DNA of 19,674 nt, taken from Paenibacillus sp. UBA6285. GTDB taxonomy: Bacteria > Bacillota > Bacilli > Paenibacillales > Paenibacillaceae. Location: assembly GCA_002438345.1 (NCBI GenBank), contig DJUJ01000003.1, forward strand, positions 453-20,126. The letters run 5' to 3'. Both the position numbers and the translations under genes were made by a program. Below are positions 16,736 through 19,674 of this stretch, piece by piece. The notes beneath the pieces are model-generated. The model did no database searches. It was not told where the DNA came from and saw only the letters and a list, made by a program, of their open reading frames with translations. How positions within the stretch are numbered: the stretch's first letter is position 1; the number at the start of each line of letters is the position of its first letter.

Positions 16736-18325
16736 ATGAGAAAAGGGAAAAAGAAATTGTTAACGGTCGGCACTTCTTTATTCTTAACTGCAAGTTTGTT
16801 TGCTGGCTGCAGTGGTAATGCCAAAACTGGGGAGACTACGTCAAATACCAGCACGGAGGCTCCAGCTGTAAAAGAAGAGGCTGTAAAAGAAGCGACTGGA
16901 ATCGACACATCCAAGAAAGTGGAGCTTCAGTTCTATATGCTGGGCGATGCCCCAAAGGATTTAAAACTCATTGAGAACGAAATTAACAAATTGGCTTTAG
17001 AAGATTTGAATGCAACCGTCAAATTCAACTTCACAACCTGGACAGACTATGATCAGAAGTATAAGCTCCTGTTGTCCTCAGGACAGCCGATTGACCTGAT
17101 CTTTACGGCAGAATGGGTGGATTACCAGTCATATGCGAAGAAAGGGGCTTTCCTTCCGCTAGATGATCTCATACCGAAGGCTGCACCTAAGCTGCAAACA
17201 TATGTACCGCAGGATTTTTGGGAGGCAGTCAAGGTTGACAAGAAAATTTACACAGTTCCAGCGATCTGGAAGGAGTATGTAAATGAGGGTATCGCCTATC
17301 GGGAAGATTTGCGCAAAAAGTATAATTTGCCAAAGCCGGAATCACTCGAAACCCTAGAGCAGTATTTGGATGGTATACGCAAGAATGAACCGGATATGCT
17401 GCCTCTGGCGGATACTGAGGTCAGTCATACAGAATCCATCCGTCAAATGACAACTCAAACTGTGAATACCAACGATCAAGTTCCATATGGACTTAACATC
17501 ATGTATGACACTGCAAGAGACGTAACCTCCTATTGGGGCTCTCCGAAGCATTTGGAAGATTTAAAAGTGTTCAGGAGATGGCAAGAAAAAGGGTTCTTTA
17601 TGAAGAATATGCTGAACATTAAAGATAGTGGTCATGATATATTTGCCAGCGGTAAAGCCGCAGCAATTTTAGGATCTGAGAATCCAAACCGCTTTGGTGA
17701 TTCTGTTGTCAAAGTGAAAACATTGCACCCGGATTGGGAGCTAGGCTATTCCCAATATCCAACTATGAAAGGGTTCTCTTCACCCGTTCACCCGATTCAT
17801 AATGGCTTTGCAATACCACGCAGCAGTAAAAATCCAGAAAGAGCGCTTGCTTTCTATGAGAAAATGGTCACTGATAAACGTTATAATTGGCTGACGCAAT
17901 ACGGTATTGAAGGCAAGCATTTTGAAATTGAGGATGGAAAATATTACAAAATGCTTGGTGATGTCCAATCAAACGGCTTCGCAAGAGAAGGTATGAATGG
18001 ATGGGCATGGAGAAATCCGGAGTTCATGTTGTTTGATAAGAGCTATCAAGCTGTGCTAGATATGTTCACTGAATTAGATAAGATTGCAAAGCCAAATATT
18101 TTCCAAGGATTCCCAGAGGATTGGGCGCCTTATCAAGCAGAGAAGGCAGCCCTTTTACAAGTTGAAAAGCAATACTTATATCCTTTGAATGATGGTTTGG
18201 TTAAGGATGTTGAAGGCGGCTTGAAGTTATTTATGGAAAAGGCCAAAAAAGCTGGTCTCGATAAAATTCAAGCGGAATACACGAAGCAGTGGATAAAGTA
18301 TTTGGATGATAATAACATTAAGTAA
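16736..18325 (+). CDS. Sugar ABC transporter substrate-binding lipoprotein (LplA-like, extracellular)
   Basis: This is a 529-residue solute-binding protein of family 1. The lipoprotein signal is clear: a basic start, a hydrophobic stretch and lipobox LFAGC with the lipidated cysteine at C25. A Thr/Glu/Lys-rich linker follows to about residue 60, then the mature binding fold (VELQFYMLGDAPKDL onward). The size, above the usual 400-430, is typical of LplA-type proteins for oligosaccharides. A GGGGAGGG ribosome site supports the start. It is anchored on the outer face of the membrane and hands ligand to the two permeases before it. The bound sugar is unknown. Confidence 0.93.
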   Translation: MRKGKKKLLTVGTSLFLTASLFAGCSGNAKTGETTSNTSTEAPAVKEEAVKEATGIDTSKKVELQFYMLGDAPKDLKLIENEINKLALEDLNATVKFNFTTWTDYDQKYKLLLSSGQPIDLIFTAEWVDYQSYAKKGAFLPLDDLIPKAAPKLQTYVPQDFWEAVKVDKKIYTVPAIWKEYVNEGIAYREDLRKKYNLPKPESLETLEQYLDGIRKNEPDMLPLADTEVSHTESIRQMTTQTVNTNDQVPYGLNIMYDTARDVTSYWGSPKHLEDLKVFRRWQEKGFFMKNMLNIKDSGHDIFASGKAAAILGSENPNRFGDSVVKVKTLHPDWELGYSQYPTMKGFSSPVHPIHNGFAIPRSSKNPERALAFYEKMVTDKRYNWLTQYGIEGKHFEIEDGKYYKMLGDVQSNGFAREGMNGWAWRNPEFMLFDKSYQAVLDMFTELDKIAKPNIFQGFPEDWAPYQAEKAALLQVEKQYLYPLNDGLVKDVEGGLKLFMEKAKKAGLDKIQAEYTKQWIKYLDDNNIK

Positions 18326-18345
18326 GCTAGTCTAGCGTTACTTAG

Positions 18346-18379
18346 AGAGAACAACAGGACTAACGTCCTGTTGTTCTCT
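18346..18379 (+). terminator. Perfect 15-bp hairpin without U-tract, between binding-protein and hydrolase genes
   Basis: AGAGAACAACAGGAC pairs perfectly with GTCCTGTTGTTCTCT around a TAAC loop, 20 bases after the stop of the binding-protein gene. No T-run follows, and the next ribosome site (AAAGGTGG) starts six bases later, so it is more likely a 3'-end stabiliser or partial attenuator than a full terminator. It would let the binding protein be made in excess over the hydrolase. Confidence 0.6.
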
Positions 18380-18399
18380 ACTACAAAGGTGGAATTTTT

Positions 18400-19212
18400 A
18401 TGAAGGTTCATTTTCATGGAACAGCTGCATTTGAAGGAATCCCTTCCTTATTCTGTCATTGTGAGACTTGTAAGCAAGCCAAAGTACGAGGTGGGAAAAA
18501 TATCCGTACACGCACTTCTGTCTTGATTGATGAAGTACTTAAGATCGATTTTCCGGCGGACACCTTACATCATTCCATTCGTGATTCTGTAGATATGGAT
18601 AAGGTTCGTGATTTATTGTTTACACATTCACATTCCGATCATTTGTATCCTGAAGATTTACTGATTCGTGCGTTTGGTTATGCCCAATTTATTGAAGAGG
18701 AAGAACTCCATCTGTATGGTCATGACTTGCCTATTAAGCACTGCAGTCAATTGCTTGCCACGGAAGGGCATCGCTTCCAATTCCACAACTTGAAGCCATT
18801 TGAAACGATACAAACGCAAACAGCTACAATTACCCCATTGCTTGCTAACCATGATCCTAAAGAAACTTGCTTATTGTATTATATAGAAAAGGATGGAAAA
18901 ACCATTTTCTATGGTCACGACAGTGGCTGGTTTCCTGAACAGACTTGGAATTGGTTGAAAGGGAAGAAACTGGATCTTGCCATTCTGGAATGTACGACGG
19001 GGAATGCCGAACAATGCGACGGTCATATGAATGTCAAGGATACTCTAAAAACACGGGAATGGTTAGTCGAGAATCATGTTATGCAAGCGGAAGGGCGAAT
19101 CGTAGTCACTCATTTCTCTCATAATGCTCATCTGTTGCATGAAGATTTGGTTCATATTTTTGAGCCGAATGGTATCACAGTAGCATTTGATGGGATGCAA
19201 CTGGACATATGA
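18400..19212 (+). CDS. PhnP-like metallo-beta-lactamase-fold hydrolase
   Basis: This is a 270-residue metal-dependent hydrolase. The signature T-H76-S-H78-S-D80-H81 holds the di-metal site, with H151, D174 (YGHDSGW) and H238 (VVTHFSHNAH) as further likely ligands. Residues C19, C21 and C24 (FCHCETC) form the extra N-terminal cysteine cluster of PhnP-type proteins. PhnP itself is a cyclic phosphodiesterase of phosphonate use, but there are no phn genes here and many relatives next to sugar transporters are uncharacterised. AAAGGTGG lies 7 bases before the ATG. It is in the same direction as the ABC operon after the hairpin at 18346, so it may act on the imported sugar or a phosphorylated derivative; this is inference. 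Confidence 0.85.
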   Translation: MKVHFHGTAAFEGIPSLFCHCETCKQAKVRGGKNIRTRTSVLIDEVLKIDFPADTLHHSIRDSVDMDKVRDLLFTHSHSDHLYPEDLLIRAFGYAQFIEEEELHLYGHDLPIKHCSQLLATEGHRFQFHNLKPFETIQTQTATITPLLANHDPKETCLLYYIEKDGKTIFYGHDSGWFPEQTWNWLKGKKLDLAILECTTGNAEQCDGHMNVKDTLKTREWLVENHVMQAEGRIVVTHFSHNAHLLHEDLVHIFEPNGITVAFDGMQLDI

Positions 19213-19243
19213 GTTAGCGCATAAGTGAAATGAGGATATTTCT

Positions 19244-19674
19244 ATGATTTCAATGGCAGTCTTATTGGTTCTATTTTCAGGCTTCACACATGCGGTATGG
19301 AATCTATTTACAAAGAGAAGTCTGAATAAATACGTATTTCTCTGGTCGATTCATATTGTTGGTACACTTGCTCTATTACCTTATTTTATAATTGAACTGC
19401 TCCAAGTTGAGCTTCATGCGGAGACACTTGGCTATATGGCGATATCTGCTTTATTTCAAGGGATGTACTTCATTTTTCTCTCTAAATCGTATTCCTATGG
19501 TGATTTATCACAGACCTATCCTATCATGCGAGGTACTGGTGTCATGCTAGTGACCTTGTTAAGTGTTGTGTTATTCGGGGATTCATTATCTCTAGCAGGC
19601 TGGATAGGCTTTTGTTGTATCATAGTAGGGCTCTTTATTATTAGTGGAATAGTTAATCGTCATGCAAATCAAGG
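19244..19674 (+). CDS. EamA/DMT-family transporter (3' partial)
   Basis: The frame is open from ATG 19244 to the right edge, giving 143 codons. TGAGGA stands upstream as a ribosome site. The protein is strongly hydrophobic with about four or five membrane helices in the visible half. Typical EamA features are the early HAVWNLFTKRSL, the QGMYFIFLSKSYSYGDLSQT segment and the YPIMRGTGVMLVTLLSVVLF segment. Drug/metabolite-type transporters of this family export or import small metabolites; the substrate is unknown. It follows the hydrolase by 31 bases and probably shares its transcript. A longer N terminus is unlikely because an in-frame stop lies close upstream. Confidence 0.85.
   Translation, partial: MISMAVLLVLFSGFTHAVWNLFTKRSLNKYVFLWSIHIVGTLALLPYFIIELLQVELHAETLGYMAISALFQGMYFIFLSKSYSYGDLSQTYPIMRGTGVMLVTLLSVVLFGDSLSLAGWIGFCCIIVGLFIISGIVNRHANQ

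Noticed and set aside
1..19674. CRISPR array, tRNA, rRNA, toxin-antitoxin or defence genes
   Set aside because: No regularly spaced repeats, cloverleaf sequences or family motifs were seen on either strand.

Overview
The window looks like chromosomal DNA of a Paenibacillus-type, low-to-mid GC, Gram-positive spore-former. The basis is strong GGAGG-type ribosome sites, large membrane-anchored AraC/YesN-type regulators beside carbohydrate genes, a sugar ABC importer with two permeases and a lipoprotein but no ATPase (as in LplABC systems), a TTG start, and a Bacillus-type MerA fragment. The assignment is inference from style and family membership.

Region 1 (1-5103) is a compact same-strand cluster. 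It holds the end of a membrane AraC regulator (its start lies left of the window), a nucleoside-hydrolase-family enzyme, and a Tat-exported beta-helix protein of the pectate-lyase-3 type. The last one ends in a phage-tailspike-like peptidase S74 chaperone domain. By eye this block has higher GC than what follows.

Region 2 (5104-9644) begins, directly after the stop codon of the S74 protein, inside a second AraC regulator. This is a paralogue of the first and is clearly dead: it has no 5' end, a one-base frameshift near 5500, an early stop and almost no DNA-binding domain. A DapA/NanA-family aldolase or dehydratase and a ribulokinase-like FGGY kinase follow as a tight pair. No isomerase or epimerase is beside them, so the substrate is unknown.

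Region 3 (9645-12331) is a graveyard. It contains a startless reverse-strand coding fragment, a frameshifted YqeG-like HAD phosphatase with altered catalytic residues, a structured stretch resembling the 5' end of a group II intron joined to the last 157 codons of merA, a good terminator, a perfect 24-bp hairpin, short helically phased repeats and dyads, and a second terminator. About 1 kb of it has no credible gene. It reads as the scar of lost mobile DNA, including a mercury-resistance element.

Region 4 (12332-19674) is an intact sugar-uptake module. A reverse-strand dCache/AraC regulator is divergent from two ABC permeases and a large substrate-binding lipoprotein. After a perfect 15-bp hairpin come a PhnP-like metallo-beta-lactamase-fold hydrolase and the start of an EamA/DMT transporter. 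The regulator probably senses an extracellular sugar and controls the permease operon through the shared 248-bp intergenic region, which carries a good promoter for the regulator and a candidate direct-repeat operator.

I saw no CRISPR array, tRNA, rRNA or defence system. The most distinctive items are the Tat-exported S74 protein, the decayed regulator at an exact breakpoint, and the intron-merA scar.
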